In this document: piece after piece, positions 8,526-17,919 of the stretch
Layout: the number at the start of each line of letters is the position of its first letter
Numbering within the stretch: position 1 is the stretch's first letter
Assembly: GCF_900104045.1 (NCBI RefSeq)
Contig: NZ_FNIN01000018.1
Location: 1-35,259 of the forward strand
Source of the DNA: Desulfonauticus submarinus
GTDB taxonomy: Bacteria; Desulfobacterota; Desulfovibrionia; Desulfovibrionales; Desulfonatronovibrionaceae
Direction of reading: 5' to 3'
Length of the DNA: 35,259 nt
Program-made: the position numbers and the translations under genes
Notes under the pieces: model-generated
Seen by the model: only the letters and a program-made list of their open reading frames with translations
The model's database searches: none
Told to the model about the DNA's origin: nothing

Positions 8526-9038
8526 TTATTCCTCTCGACTTATTTTTTTCTCAAATCCTAAAACAACAGCTCCTGCCATTGCCACTAATAATACTACAGA
8601 GATTAACTCAAAAGGTAACATATATGGGCCAAGAAAAAAAGTTCCCAGGTCCTGGATAGAGGAAACTTTTGGCGTTTGAGAGGATCGTAGTTCATTTAGC
8701 AAAAAATAACCAAGTACACTAACTAAAATGAAAGGTAAGGTACAGATTAAAAAGTACTGACTTTTCTTCCGAGGTTTTGCTTCATCTCCTTGAGACGAGG
8801 CTTTGGTAAAAGCAATGGCAAAGAAGATTAAGATACTAATTGCTCCTACATAAATTAAGATTTGCATGATTCCAATAAAAGGAGCAGCCATTAAAAAATA
8901 AAGCCCAGCAACTCCAAATAAAGTTAAGATAAGGCCTGTTAGGGCTCGGATAATGTTTTTAGTAAAAATAGTAACCAGGCCACCAAAGATAATCATTGCT
9001 ATATGGATGCCTAAGACTATTGCTCCTATTTTTTCCAT
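8526..9038 (-). CDS. nuoJ: Complex I subunit NuoJ
   Basis: A 170-residue, five-helix membrane subunit. The conserved helix with QILIYVGAISILIFF, whose Tyr-Val-Gly is the flexible segment of NuoJ, is present. The frame is open upstream to 9188, which would give 220 residues, but that extension is hydrophilic and lies wholly inside nuoI. I chose the ATG at 9038 because it has GAGGATT just upstream and directly follows the nuoI stop. Confidence 0.92.
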   Translation of the reverse strand: MEKIGAIVLGIHIAMIIFGGLVTIFTKNIIRALTGLILTLFGVAGLYFLMAAPFIGIMQILIYVGAISILIFFAIAFTKASSQGDEAKPRKKSQYFLICTLPFILVSVLGYFLLNELRSSQTPKVSSIQDLGTFFLGPYMLPFELISVVLLVAMAGAVVLGFEKKISREE

Positions 9039-9039
9039 C

Positions 9040-9600
9040 TTAATCCTCGATGTTTTGTTTTTGTCTGGCTTGATTTTGTAATCTTGCCAGAAGGTCAAAT
9101 TCAAATTCTTTTCTACTGTATCCTGCCAAATAAATATCTTTTGAAAATTTAAGCGAACCTGCTGGGCAATTTTGAACACATAATCCACATAAACTGCAAT
9201 AATTATAGTCTAACTCAAAGGAAAATAATTTTTTTCTCATTTTAGGTGGTGGAGCTACTTTATGTTTAATATCTAGAGGAGTATCTTGAATATCTGGATG
9301 AGGGGTATGAACTGTTTTTGTTTCTATAGGCTCTTTTACAATTTTTATTTTTATACAACCAGATGGACAAATATTTTCACATAAACCACACGCAATACAT
9401 TTGGGTACAAAGGGGTTGTTCTCTTTAGGCACTAACTCTATATGTCCTCGATATCCTTCCAAGCCTGTTGGGGTAACTACTTCTCGAGGATAATGAATAG
9501 TGACGTTAGGTTTTAAGAAATTTTCCCCTGTAATTTTTAGCCCTACAATAAGGCTTACAAGACCATCAAATGCTTCTTTTAATTTAGTCCCTATAGTCAT
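9040..9600 (-). CDS. nuoI: Complex I subunit NuoI (two [4Fe-4S] clusters)
   Basis: A 186-residue peripheral-arm subunit that passes electrons to NuoB. Two ferredoxin motifs are complete: C68/71/74/78 and C135/138/141/145 (counted from the ATG at 9600). The gap between the two motifs is about 56 residues, roughly twice that usual in NuoI, and contains a Pro/His/Lys-rich insert. The ATG at 9600 overlaps the nuoH stop by one base (TGATG); a GTG one codon upstream is less likely. GGTGGTGA lies upstream. Confidence 0.94.
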   Translation of the reverse strand: MTIGTKLKEAFDGLVSLIVGLKITGENFLKPNVTIHYPREVVTPTGLEGYRGHIELVPKENNPFVPKCIACGLCENICPSGCIKIKIVKEPIETKTVHTPHPDIQDTPLDIKHKVAPPPKMRKKLFSFELDYNYCSLCGLCVQNCPAGSLKFSKDIYLAGYSRKEFEFDLLARLQNQARQKQNIED

Positions 9601-10577
9601 CACAGTTTCACCACCAACGCTGTTATTAAAATATTAATTAACGTAAGAGGAATAAACCACTTCCAAGTTAAGTTTAGTAATTGATCAAATCTTACTCTGG
9701 GATAAGTCCACCTTACCCAAATCATTAATAACAGAAGTCCATATACTTTTAGTAAAAACCACCACCAACCTGGGGCAACAGGTCCCTGGTATCCTCCTAG
9801 AAATAAAATAGAAGCAAGAGCACATCCTACTACCATATAAGAATATTCTGCTAAAAAGAATAGGCCAAAACCCATTCCCGAATATTCTGTGTGAAACCCT
9901 GCGGTAAGTTCACTTTCTGCCTCAGGTAAATCAAAGGGAGCTCTATTCGTTTCTGCAAATACACAGATAAAAAAGATAATAAAGGCTAGTGGTTGTTTTA
10001 CAACCAACCATTGCCAAGGCCACGCTCCTTGATAGTTAGTGATATCTACTAAATTTAGGCTTCCGGTTAATAAAACAACAGGCAAAAGAGAAAGCAAAAG
10101 GGGGATTTCATAGGCTACAGATTGAGCAATATTTCGTGCTGCACCCAATAAAGACCATTTATTTTGTGAACTCCAACCAGCCAAGCACAAAGCTAAAACA
10201 TTTAGGCCACTAAAGGCTAGAACTAAAATCAAACCGATATTTATAGAAATATTTTGTAGAGTTGGGCCAAAAGGTAAAGGCAGAAAACATACAATTGCTG
10301 GAGCAAAGGAGATGAGGGGGGCGGCCCAATAAAGAATAGGATCTGCTCCTTTAGGAGTGATCATTTGCTTTGCAACTAGTTTAACTGCATCTGCCAGGGG
10401 CTGTAGAATTCCATGGGGGCCAACTTCAAAAGGACCTGGTCGTCTTTGAATATGGCCAGCTATTTTTCTTTCAAGATAAACACATACTAACCCATTTAGA
10501 CCAACAAAGGCTAATATTCCTATCAGTCCAATTACTATTTGAATAAAAGGTAAGGGTATTTGGGATATATTTATCAT
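9600..10577 (-). CDS. nuoH: Complex I subunit NuoH
   Basis: A 325-residue membrane subunit that forms part of the quinone-binding site. Hallmark segments are ERKIAGHIQRRPGP near the N-terminus, ADAVKLVAKQMITP, and the acidic loop with AETNRAPFDLPEAESE followed by LTAGFHTEYSGM. Length and about eight hydrophobic helices match the family. Its ATG overlaps the nuoD stop (ATGA). Confidence 0.97.
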   Translation of the reverse strand: MINISQIPLPFIQIVIGLIGILAFVGLNGLVCVYLERKIAGHIQRRPGPFEVGPHGILQPLADAVKLVAKQMITPKGADPILYWAAPLISFAPAIVCFLPLPFGPTLQNISINIGLILVLAFSGLNVLALCLAGWSSQNKWSLLGAARNIAQSVAYEIPLLLSLLPVVLLTGSLNLVDITNYQGAWPWQWLVVKQPLAFIIFFICVFAETNRAPFDLPEAESELTAGFHTEYSGMGFGLFFLAEYSYMVVGCALASILFLGGYQGPVAPGWWWFLLKVYGLLLLMIWVRWTYPRVRFDQLLNLTWKWFIPLTLINILITALVVKL

Positions 10578-11746
10578 CTGTCGATCTCCGGAATTACTAA
10601 GTCTAAACTACCTAAAATAGATACTGCATCTGCCAATAATGTCCCTTTTGCTACTTCAGAAAAAAGACTTAAATTAGAAAAACTAGGGGAGCGGAGTTTC
10701 AATCTATAGGGAAAAGCAGTTCCATCACTTACTAAATGGACTCCTATTTCTCCCCTAGCCCCCTCTACAGCAAAATAAACTTCTCCTCGAGGAGGTTTAG
10801 GGCGCTTTGGAGCCTTGGGGTGAATATATTTTCCAGATGGTAATTGTTTAAGAGCTTGCTCAATAATATTTAAGCTTTGCTCCATTTCTTGCATACGGAC
10901 TAAATATCTTCCCAGAGCATCTTTAGTTTGTGTAGTAGGGATTTCAAATTCTAACTCAGGATATATGGAATATGGCTCTGCTCTTCGAATATCATATTTG
11001 ACATCAGAGCCTCTTAATACAGGCCCTGTTGCTCCATATTTACGAAGAGTCTCTTTTTCTATGATGCCTATTCCTTCTACCCGTTTTCTTAAAATAATAT
11101 TATCTGTAACAAGAGCCTTATACATTTTTAGCCGTTCTCTTAAATATTTGCAGAATTCTGTTGTTTGAGCGATAAAAGTGTCATCTATGTCTTGACTAAC
11201 TCCCCCAAATCGATAGTAACAATATGTTAATCTAGAGCCAGTTATTCGCTGGAGAATATCCATTACAATTTCTCTATCTTCAAATGCGTACATAATAGGA
11301 GTAAATGCTCCTAGGTCTAAAAGATATGCGCCCCACCACAGGAGGTGTGAATTTATTCTATTTAATTCACACGTTATTACTCGAATATATTCTGCTCGTT
11401 TTGGTACTTCCAGTCCGAGAAGTCTTTCTACTGCACCTACATATGCCCAATTCCAAGCTAAAGCATGTAAATAATCTATTCGCCCTAAATTAGGTAAATA
11501 CTGCTCATATCTTTTTACTTCTGCCATTTTTTCGTGCATACGGTGAATATAACCTAAGACAGGTTCGGCTTTTACAATATATTCTCCATCTATTTCTAAA
11601 ATGATACGCAGCACACCATGGGTGGAAGGATGTTGGGGGCCCATGTTTAGGATAAGAGTATCTTCAGATGGAGTGGGATGAAAATGTCTAGTATAAAAGT
11701 CACCACATAATTCACATGCATCTAAATTTGGATTTAACATAGCCAT
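10574..11746 (-). CDS. nuoD: Complex I subunit NuoD (49-kDa subunit)
   Basis: A 390-residue peripheral-arm subunit, the relative of the [NiFe]-hydrogenase large subunit that binds the quinone head group. The conserved NMGPQHPSTHGVLR is at about residues 32-45, and the C-terminus ends in the typical ...EIDR. NuoC and NuoD are separate genes here. Before the conserved region is a short extension with C11, C14, H21 and H23 that is not part of the usual NuoD core. The [NiFe]-hydrogenase metal-binding CxxC pairs are absent, so this is not a hydrogenase subunit. The start could be the ATG at 11746 or the one at 11740; the nearest Shine-Dalgarno-like sequence, AAGGGT, does not decide between them. 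Confidence 0.96.
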   Translation of the reverse strand: MAMLNPNLDACELCGDFYTRHFHPTPSEDTLILNMGPQHPSTHGVLRIILEIDGEYIVKAEPVLGYIHRMHEKMAEVKRYEQYLPNLGRIDYLHALAWNWAYVGAVERLLGLEVPKRAEYIRVITCELNRINSHLLWWGAYLLDLGAFTPIMYAFEDREIVMDILQRITGSRLTYCYYRFGGVSQDIDDTFIAQTTEFCKYLRERLKMYKALVTDNIILRKRVEGIGIIEKETLRKYGATGPVLRGSDVKYDIRRAEPYSIYPELEFEIPTTQTKDALGRYLVRMQEMEQSLNIIEQALKQLPSGKYIHPKAPKRPKPPRGEVYFAVEGARGEIGVHLVSDGTAFPYRLKLRSPSFSNLSLFSEVAKGTLLADAVSILGSLDLVIPEIDR

Positions 11747-12285
11747 TACCCTTTTTTAGAACACTCAATAAGGTAGTTAGAAAGTTCTTCGTCCCGCGGA
11801 TGTTGTAATACCTGTTCGCATGCAGGTAATAATTGGTATAAATCTTTTTTCTTATTTTCTGGTTTTAAAAGAGGAGGATCTATTGGGTTTTCTGGGTCTA
11901 AAAGAAGAGGTATTAAATTGGGATGATTTTTGAATATAATCCCAAAAAAATCATAACATTCTCTTTCATGCCATAAGGCACCTGGATATACTGATGAAAT
12001 AGATTCCACCTCTTTCTTTCCTTCTGTTAAAAGCACTCGGAGGACAAGCCTGCCAGGAGTTTCCCAATGATTAAAATGATAAACTAATAGAAATCCTTCT
12101 TTTACTTGAGAGGCAACAATGTCTTCTAAATAATATCCTAAAGAATCCAATTTTTGGACACTTTTTAAAAGGGTTTTTGGAGTAATGAAAAAATGCCGTT
12201 CATAACCTGTTTGTTCATGAGAACAGGAAGAAAAACAGCAAGCATCTTCTATAAAAGGCGGGAAGAGAGATGTCTTGTTATTCAT
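11746..12285 (-). CDS. nuoC: Complex I subunit NuoC (30-kDa subunit)
   Basis: A 179-residue peripheral-arm subunit. The signature [19 protein letters not shown] is present, followed by the usual acidic/Pro-rich end. The N-terminal 25 residues carry C16, C17 and C21 in the segment [11 protein letters not shown], which is unusual. The ATG at 12285 overlaps the end of nuoB by 8 bases and has AAAGGAGAG upstream. Confidence 0.94.
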   Translation of the reverse strand: MNNKTSLFPPFIEDACCFSSCSHEQTGYERHFFITPKTLLKSVQKLDSLGYYLEDIVASQVKEGFLLVYHFNHWETPGRLVLRVLLTEGKKEVESISSVYPGALWHERECYDFFGIIFKNHPNLIPLLLDPENPIDPPLLKPENKKKDLYQLLPACEQVLQHPRDEELSNYLIECSKKG

Positions 12286-12811
12286 GAAACTCTCCTTTGG
12301 GTTTAGGCCACCACCGTTTCCCTGTAATTTTCTCTTGAAGTTTAAATAATCCTTCTAATAAACCTTCTGGCCTAGGCGGGCATCCAGGGACATATACATC
12401 AACAGGGATTAGTTTATCTACTCCCTCCACTATTCCATACTGTCCTTTAAAATAAAAAGGGCCACCTGAAATCGCACAATTTCCCATAGCAATAACCCAC
12501 TTGGGAGCAGGCATTTGTTCGTAAAGTCTTACTACCATAGGTGCTATTTTTTTACTTACAGTGCCTGCTACAATCATAAGGTCTGATTGCCGAGGCGAAG
12601 GACGAAATACTTCAGCTCCAAATCTTGCTATATCAAATCTAGCCATACCTACAGCCATCATTTCAATAGCACAACAGGCTAATCCAAATGTCATAGGCCA
12701 CAAAGACATAGACCTACAAATATCTAGGTATTTTTTAGTTAATTGGAGGTTGATAATAGGTGTTTCTATTTCAGGTAAATGAAATTTTAAATTTTTATTC
12801 TCTTGGGCCAC
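12278..12811 (-). CDS. nuoB: Complex I subunit NuoB (cluster N2)
   Basis: A 177-residue peripheral-arm subunit that binds the terminal [4Fe-4S] cluster N2, which reduces quinone. The four ligands are present: the tandem Cys pair C46-C47, C112 in [12 protein letters not shown] and C144 in [13 protein letters not shown]. The start is GTG at 12811, inside the 3' end of nuoA, with AAGGAG 8 bases upstream. Confidence 0.96.
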   Translation of the reverse strand: MAQENKNLKFHLPEIETPIINLQLTKKYLDICRSMSLWPMTFGLACCAIEMMAVGMARFDIARFGAEVFRPSPRQSDLMIVAGTVSKKIAPMVVRLYEQMPAPKWVIAMGNCAISGGPFYFKGQYGIVEGVDKLIPVDVYVPGCPPRPEGLLEGLFKLQEKITGKRWWPKPKGEFHE

Positions 12812-13167
12812 GAGAACACTCCTTTTTTAAAGAAAAAGATAAGAGCTGCAAATAATATGGAAACAAAGATAAATATTTCTATAAAAGGTAAGAAGCCTTT
12901 ACTTGAAAAATAGCAACTAGCTACTGGGAAAAGATATAACACGTCTACATCAAAGGCTAAGAATAAAAGGGCGTAAAAATAGTAATTTATTCCAAATCGT
13001 ATCCATGGGGAACCATAGGGACACATTCCACATTCATAAGGAAGAAGAAGATTTTTTTCTTTTGATTTTGGAGCAAGAAGCAGAGAAGCTAAAAGAGGAA
13101 CACCTGCAAAAATTAAACCCGCAACCAAAAATAGAATAATAGCTACGTGTATCCATAAAAAATTCAT
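12787..13167 (-). CDS. nuoA: Complex I subunit NuoA
   Basis: A 126-residue, three-helix membrane subunit and first gene of the operon. The conserved loop [20 protein letters not shown] and the helix [13 protein letters not shown] identify it. The second acidic residue of that helix is Asp, where Glu is common. A GAGGT sequence precedes the ATG. All downstream genes to 69 are on the same strand with overlaps or short gaps. Confidence 0.95.
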   Translation of the reverse strand: MNFLWIHVAIILFLVAGLIFAGVPLLASLLLAPKSKEKNLLLPYECGMCPYGSPWIRFGINYYFYALLFLAFDVDVLYLFPVASCYFSSKGFLPFIEIFIFVSILFAALIFFFKKGVFSWPKRIKI

Positions 13168-13369
13168 TCAGCTTACCTCATAAAATAAATAAAGTTATTC
13201 AAAAAGTTTTTCAAAGTTTAACCAGGCTAAACACAAAAGAAGAAAAATTGTCAAGAAAGTTTTTTGTAAGTTATTTTATTCACAAAAAAAATTTTTCTTG
13301 CCTTTTTTTTCTCATTAGTTAACACCATAACCTAAAAAACCATTTCGCTAATAAAATGGGGGTAAAATT
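13168..13369. promoter_or_regulatory. Divergent leader between nuoA and the molybdopterin oxidoreductase gene
   Basis: A 202-base AT-rich spacer must hold both outward promoters. On the plus strand, TTGTCA (13248-13253) followed after 17 bases by TTATTT is a weak sigma70-like candidate. On the minus strand, TTGAAA followed after 17 bases by TATTTA lies just upstream of nuoA. An imperfect palindrome (CCATTT, 8-base spacer, AAATGG; 13340-13359) sits just ahead of the GGGGGT ribosome site of the plus-strand gene and could be an operator. Shared control of the two units is possible but not shown. Confidence 0.4.
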
Positions 13370-15451
13370 ATGAAAGAAAAAAAATATTCTATTTGTGGAA
13401 TGTGCACCTCAAGATGTCCTATTGAGGTAGATGTAGAAGATGGTGAAATAAAATTTATTCAAGGAAACAGACAGAGTGGAGTAAGAGGAGGGTTATGTGC
13501 CCGTGGAGCAGCAGGCACAGCCTTGATTGAAGATGCTGAAAGGCCTCAATATCCTTTGATTCGTGAAGGAGCAAGAGGAGAGGGTAAGTGGAGAAAGGTT
13601 TCCTGGGAGGAGGCCTTTGCTTATGTAGCAGAAAGGTTGAAAGAGGTAATTGATAAATATGGCACAAAGTCTGTGCTTTGGTCGGATAGGGGAGGTCCTT
13701 TTGCAGACCTTCATAAAGCTTTTGTTAGGGCTATTGGCTCTCCAAATTATTGTAACCATGATGCTAGTTGTGCGAGAAATGTTCAGCATGCTGCTTTATC
13801 CTTGTTTGGTTTTGGTAGAAAAGGTGTTGTCTATGATTTTAAAAATGCTAAGCATGTTGTTTTACAGACAAGGAATTTATTCGAGGCTATTAATGTTAGT
13901 GAGTGTGTAGGGATGATGGATGCCCTAGAAAAGGGATGTAAACTTACAGTAATAGATGTTAGGGCTACTATTACTGCAGGCAAAGCAGATACTTTTTTTA
14001 TGATTCGTCCAGGTACAGATTATGCCTTTAACTTAGCTGTGATTAATGAAATTTTGAGGAAGAAACTTTATGATTCTCACTATGTCAATAAATATTTTGA
14101 AGGATTGTCAGAATTACGAAGTTTTGTAGAGCCTTATACTCCTGAATGGGCAGAGGAAGAAACAGGTATACCAGCCAAAGCTTTAAGAAATTTTGTTCAA
14201 GAACTAGCCGCAGCTAGTCCTTCTGTGATTTGGCATCCTGGTTGGAATAATGCTCGCTATACGGATTCTTTTTATGTTTCGAGGACTATTTATATTATTA
14301 ATGCCTTATTGGGTTCTATTGGAGCTAAAGGTGGTTTAGCTTGGGCAATGACTCCAAAGGACTGTGGGAAACAAGGCCTAAACTCTTTAGCTGCTCAATT
14401 CCCAAAACCAGAGGAAAAGCGAGCTGATGGAGTTGGTTGGAAGTATAAGTATTTTGATGCTGGCCCAGGTTTGTTGCATTTGGCTTTTAAAGCAATTGAA
14501 ACAGAAGATCCCTACCCACTAAAAGCTTATATATGTTATAGGCATGATCCTTTGATGGCGTTTCCTGACCCTAATCAACTGAAAAAGATTTTAGATAAAT
14601 TAGATTTTCTTGTGTCTGTGACCTTTTCGTGGTCAGAGACTGCATGGTATGCAGATGTGGTTTTGCCTTTATCTCCTTATTTAGAACGAGAAAGTATTAT
14701 TGCAACTAAAAAAGGCCCAAAACCTCATTTTATTGTGCGTCAGAGATGTGTTGAACCTAGGTTTGATACAAAAGCAGATTGGGAAATTATTTGTGGCCTG
14801 GCTAAAGCCATGGGTATTGAGAAGTTAAGTTTTGATTCTATTGAAGATATTTGGAACTTTCAGTTAAATGGTACAGGAGTGAAGATAGAAGATTTTAATA
14901 AAAATGGCATGGTGATGTTAACAGATACTCCGCTTTATATAGATAGAGAGAATTTAAAATTTAAAACACAATCGGGTAAGATTGAAATAATTGCACCAAA
15001 ATGGGAAGAGGCAGGAGTACCTTCTTTAAAACCTTATGAACCAAAACCTCATCCTGAAGAAGGGTCTTTTAGGCTTACTGTGGGAAGGTGTGCTATTCAT
15101 ACCCAAGGACATACTATAAATAATGCTTTACTCGTAGAACAAATGCCAGAAAATGTGTTATGGATAAATAGAGATGTAGCAAAAAGTATGGGGATAGAAG
15201 ATGGAGATATAGTAGAGGTAGATGCTAATAATGGCTATAAAGGCAAAATGAGAGCTTTTGTTACTCCTTTTATACATCCTGAGGCAGTATTTATGGTGCA
15301 TGGATTTGATTCCGCAACACCCCCAGAGACAAAGGCAAGAAATAGAGGAGTGGCTGACCATAAGTTAATGATAGGCGGCCTAGATGTGTGGGATAAAGCA
15401 GGGGGAGCTGTGGCTTTACAAGAGCATTTTGTCAAAATTAAAAAGATTTAA
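13370..15451 (+). CDS. Molybdopterin oxidoreductase, PsrA/PhsA-like, cytoplasmic
   Basis: A 693-residue catalytic subunit of the DMSO-reductase (bis-MGD Mo/W) superfamily. The N-terminal [4Fe-4S] site is C9/C12/C16/C43, and C134 in HDASCARNV is the likely metal ligand. The middle holds the molybdopterin domains (about residues 60-440), and the C-terminal dinucleotide-binding domain is about 570-690, with GRCAIHTQGHT and a conserved DGDIVEVD segment. It best resembles polysulfide/thiosulfate reductase-like enzymes, but the substrate cannot be told from sequence. There is no twin-arginine signal, unlike periplasmic PsrA/PhsA, so it should be cytoplasmic. No B or C subunit is adjacent; the nearest candidate partner is the ferredoxin at 1252. 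A terminator follows directly, so it is transcribed alone. Confidence 0.9.
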   Translation: MKEKKYSICGMCTSRCPIEVDVEDGEIKFIQGNRQSGVRGGLCARGAAGTALIEDAERPQYPLIREGARGEGKWRKVSWEEAFAYVAERLKEVIDKYGTKSVLWSDRGGPFADLHKAFVRAIGSPNYCNHDASCARNVQHAALSLFGFGRKGVVYDFKNAKHVVLQTRNLFEAINVSECVGMMDALEKGCKLTVIDVRATITAGKADTFFMIRPGTDYAFNLAVINEILRKKLYDSHYVNKYFEGLSELRSFVEPYTPEWAEEETGIPAKALRNFVQELAAASPSVIWHPGWNNARYTDSFYVSRTIYIINALLGSIGAKGGLAWAMTPKDCGKQGLNSLAAQFPKPEEKRADGVGWKYKYFDAGPGLLHLAFKAIETEDPYPLKAYICYRHDPLMAFPDPNQLKKILDKLDFLVSVTFSWSETAWYADVVLPLSPYLERESIIATKKGPKPHFIVRQRCVEPRFDTKADWEIICGLAKAMGIEKLSFDSIEDIWNFQLNGTGVKIEDFNKNGMVMLTDTPLYIDRENLKFKTQSGKIEIIAPKWEEAGVPSLKPYEPKPHPEEGSFRLTVGRCAIHTQGHTINNALLVEQMPENVLWINRDVAKSMGIEDGDIVEVDANNGYKGKMRAFVTPFIHPEAVFMVHGFDSATPPETKARNRGVADHKLMIGGLDVWDKAGGAVALQEHFVKIKKI

Positions 15452-15481
15452 ACTAGTTGAGGATATAAAAAAATTATTTTA

Positions 15482-15522
15482 AAAAGGGGAGGCGGATTTT
15501 TCGCTTCCCCTTTTACATTTTT
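15482..15522 (+). terminator. Terminator after the molybdopterin oxidoreductase gene
   Basis: A hairpin with GGGGAGGC (15486-15493) paired to GCTTCCCC (15503-15510), including a G:T wobble, has a short loop and flanking A and T runs. It lies 30 bases after the stop codon and ahead of the chemoreceptor gene. Confidence 0.8.
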
Positions 15523-15565
15523 AGGCTTATTGCTTAAAAAAAGTATGATAAGTTAGGAGTAGGGT

Positions 15566-17710
15566 ATGAAATTAAAACTTAAGTCTAAAATATTTTTGCC
15601 TTTAACAATTGTTTGTGTGGTTTTGTTGGGAGCTATTTATTTCTTTTTTAGCTTAAAACTTGGTAAATTAACTAATTATTTCATTTGGCAGGTAGGGCAG
15701 GCAAAATCAAGAGAAATAAGTTCATATTTTGACTTGGCAACTCAAGAGGCAATGAAGTTATCTTCTTTATTTGTGGCGTTGCCACAGGTAAAAGAGGCAT
15801 ATAAAATGGCTTTGAGTGGTAATATTGATGTAGAAGATGATCCCACTGTTGAAGAGGCACGCAAGCAGCTTAGAAATGCACTGATGACTTTTTTAGAGGG
15901 CTATCATCAGGTTTTAGGCCAAAAGCTTAGAATACATTTTCATCTTCCTAATGGTAGAAGTTTTGTGCGGTTGTGGAGAGAAAAAAATGCCAAAAGGCGA
16001 GGTGTGTGGGTAGATATTTCTGATGATATTTCTAGCTTTAGGAAAACTGTTTTAACTGTTGCTAGGACAGGTAACAAAGTGTTGGGTATAGAAATTGGTA
16101 GAGGTGGATTTTCTTTAAGAGGAGTTTTACCTATAAAAGAAGGAGATAGGCTTTTAGGTTCAGTAGAAGTTTTGGTTGATTTTAATTCTATTTTAAAGGC
16201 GGCTAGCAAATCCAAAGAAGAATATTTGGCTGTGTATATGGATAGTAGTTATCTACCAATAGCTACAAAATTACAAGATAAGACAAAATTTCCTATTTTA
16301 GGGGATAAATTTGTACAAGTCTATGCACCTAATGAAAAGTTAAATATGCTTTTTGATATTCAATTGTTAGAGAAAGGGTTAGATGGCTTAGTAGTAAAAG
16401 AGAAAAATAATTTTGGTGTTGTAGCTTTTCCCATTAGAGATTTTAGTAATAAAGTGGTTGGAGTTTTGGCCTATGCTTTTGATGATAGCAGGCAAGTAGC
16501 TTTAGTGAATAATTTGAAACATATTTTATTAGGAGGAGTCAGCCTAATATTAGTGATTTTTCTTTTAATTGGAGTAGGAGTTGTTAGAAGATTTGTGTTA
16601 GTTCCTATAGATATTTTGAGAGATTTTGCAGTAAAGGTTGCTAAAGGAGATTTAAAAGCTTCTTTACGTTTTAAAAGTGATGATGAGTTAGGAGAACTTG
16701 CTACTGCTTTACAAGAAATGGTGGTAAATTTGAAAAATAAAATTAAAGAAGCTCAAGAAAAGAGTCTTTTAGCAGAGGAGGCTACTAAAAAAGCTAAGAA
16801 GGCATTGGCTGAAGCAGAAGAAGCACATAAAAAGGCTGCAGAAGCTACTTTAGCAGGAAAGCTGGAAGCTGCAAAAAGAGTAGAAGAAGTAAGTAAAGTT
16901 TTAGAAAAACACAGTACGAATTTATTAGAGAAAATAAACAAAACTTCTTCTGGTGCTAGTTTTCAGAGACAAAGAATACAGGAAACAGCAACTGCTATGG
17001 GAGAGATGAATGCGACAGTATTAGAGGTAGCTAGAAATGCTTCTGAGTCAGCTAAAATTTCTGAGGAAACAAAGGAAAAGGCGAATGCTGGATATGATTT
17101 GGTTAGTAGAGCAAATGAGATTATGGGAGAAGTTAAAGAAAAATCAGATACAATGAAAAATGCTATGGATAAGTTAGGAGCTCAGGCTCAGGATATTGGA
17201 AAAATTATTACAGTGATCGAGGATATTGCAGATCAAACGAATTTATTGGCCTTAAATGCAGCTATTGAGGCAGCAAGGGCAGGAGATGCAGGAAGAGGTT
17301 TTGCTGTAGTAGCTGATGAGGTTAGAAAACTAGCAGAAAAAACAATGCAGGCAACAAAAGAAGTTGGAGAAGCTATTGAAGAAATTCAAATAGGGACAAA
17401 AAATAATATTCAACATGTAGATCAAGTAGTCCAAATAATTGCTAAAACAGAAGAATTAATTACTCACTCAGGTCAAGCGCTTGAGGAAATTGTTCAATAT
17501 GCAGAAAGAGCTGCTGATAGTGTTACTGCAATTGCAACTGCTTCAGAGGAACAATCTGCAGCTAGTGAAGAAATTAACGCTCAAATTGAAGAAATTAATA
17601 AAATTGCTGAGCAAACAGAACAGATAATGCAAGAAGCAGAAAAATCTGTGACCAGATTGGCAGAGCAAGTAGAAAATCTAAAACATATTATTGAAGAATT
17701 AAAGTCTTAA
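15566..17710 (+). CDS. Methyl-accepting chemotaxis protein with periplasmic double-Cache-type sensor
   Basis: A 714-residue transmembrane chemoreceptor. The first helix is about residues 11-31. A large periplasmic sensor (about 35-315) contains [14 protein letters not shown], as in dCache_3-type domains. The second helix is about 318-342, followed by HAMP (343-397). Next is a long Ala/Lys/Glu-rich coiled coil (about 398-445). The signalling domain has its hairpin tip at about 551-592, with [19 protein letters not shown] then [18 protein letters not shown]. The ligand is unknown. There is no C-terminal CheR-binding pentapeptide. AGGAG precedes the ATG. It stands alone between two terminators. 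Confidence 0.93.
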   Translation: MKLKLKSKIFLPLTIVCVVLLGAIYFFFSLKLGKLTNYFIWQVGQAKSREISSYFDLATQEAMKLSSLFVALPQVKEAYKMALSGNIDVEDDPTVEEARKQLRNALMTFLEGYHQVLGQKLRIHFHLPNGRSFVRLWREKNAKRRGVWVDISDDISSFRKTVLTVARTGNKVLGIEIGRGGFSLRGVLPIKEGDRLLGSVEVLVDFNSILKAASKSKEEYLAVYMDSSYLPIATKLQDKTKFPILGDKFVQVYAPNEKLNMLFDIQLLEKGLDGLVVKEKNNFGVVAFPIRDFSNKVVGVLAYAFDDSRQVALVNNLKHILLGGVSLILVIFLLIGVGVVRRFVLVPIDILRDFAVKVAKGDLKASLRFKSDDELGELATALQEMVVNLKNKIKEAQEKSLLAEEATKKAKKALAEAEEAHKKAAEATLAGKLEAAKRVEEVSKVLEKHSTNLLEKINKTSSGASFQRQRIQETATAMGEMNATVLEVARNASESAKISEETKEKANAGYDLVSRANEIMGEVKEKSDTMKNAMDKLGAQAQDIGKIITVIEDIADQTNLLALNAAIEAARAGDAGRGFAVVADEVRKLAEKTMQATKEVGEAIEEIQIGTKNNIQHVDQVVQIIAKTEELITHSGQALEEIVQYAERAADSVTAIATASEEQSAASEEINAQIEEINKIAEQTEQIMQEAEKSVTRLAEQVENLKHIIEELKS

Positions 17711-17750
17711 TTTGATTTTATTCCCTTTTTTAAAAAATGTACTTGTCAAT

Positions 17751-17785
17751 AAAGGCGCCCTTTTGGGCGCCTTTGATATTTGTTT
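17751..17785 (+). terminator. Terminator after the chemoreceptor gene
   Basis: A perfect 10-bp stem (17751-17760 with 17765-17774) encloses a TTTT loop and is followed by a T-rich but interrupted tract. The stem ends in AAA/TTT, so it could also act in the other direction. Confidence 0.82.
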
Positions 17786-17919
17786 GGTAAATAAGAGTAT
17801 TAGGTTAATGTTTATTCTTTTATTTTTAAAATGAAATAGAGAGCAAAATTGGGGAATTAGTTTATATCTTTTATGTAACATATTGATTTTATTTAAAATT
17901 ATATTTTTTTAAAAAATTT

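Noticed and set aside
9039-9188. A 50-residue N-terminal extension of NuoJ
   Set aside because: It lies wholly inside nuoI, is hydrophilic, and the internal ATG at 9038 has a good ribosome site and the normal family N-terminus.
10574-11746. NuoD as a [NiFe]-hydrogenase large subunit
   Set aside because: The paired CxxC metal ligands are absent; the single N-terminal CxxC precedes the core domain and has no C-terminal counterpart.
13455-13910. Several overlapping frames inside the molybdoenzyme gene
   Set aside because: They are shadows of the conserved reading frame, which carries the Fe-S and metal-ligand motifs.
13370-15451. The molybdopterin oxidoreductase as NuoG
   Set aside because: It lacks the N-terminal [2Fe-2S] and extra cluster domains of NuoG and has the full PsrA/PhsA-type layout with a Cys metal ligand.
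17699-17881. A 60-codon minus-strand frame before groES
   Set aside because: It overlaps a terminator hairpin and AT-rich spacer, has no ribosome site and shows no recognisable features.
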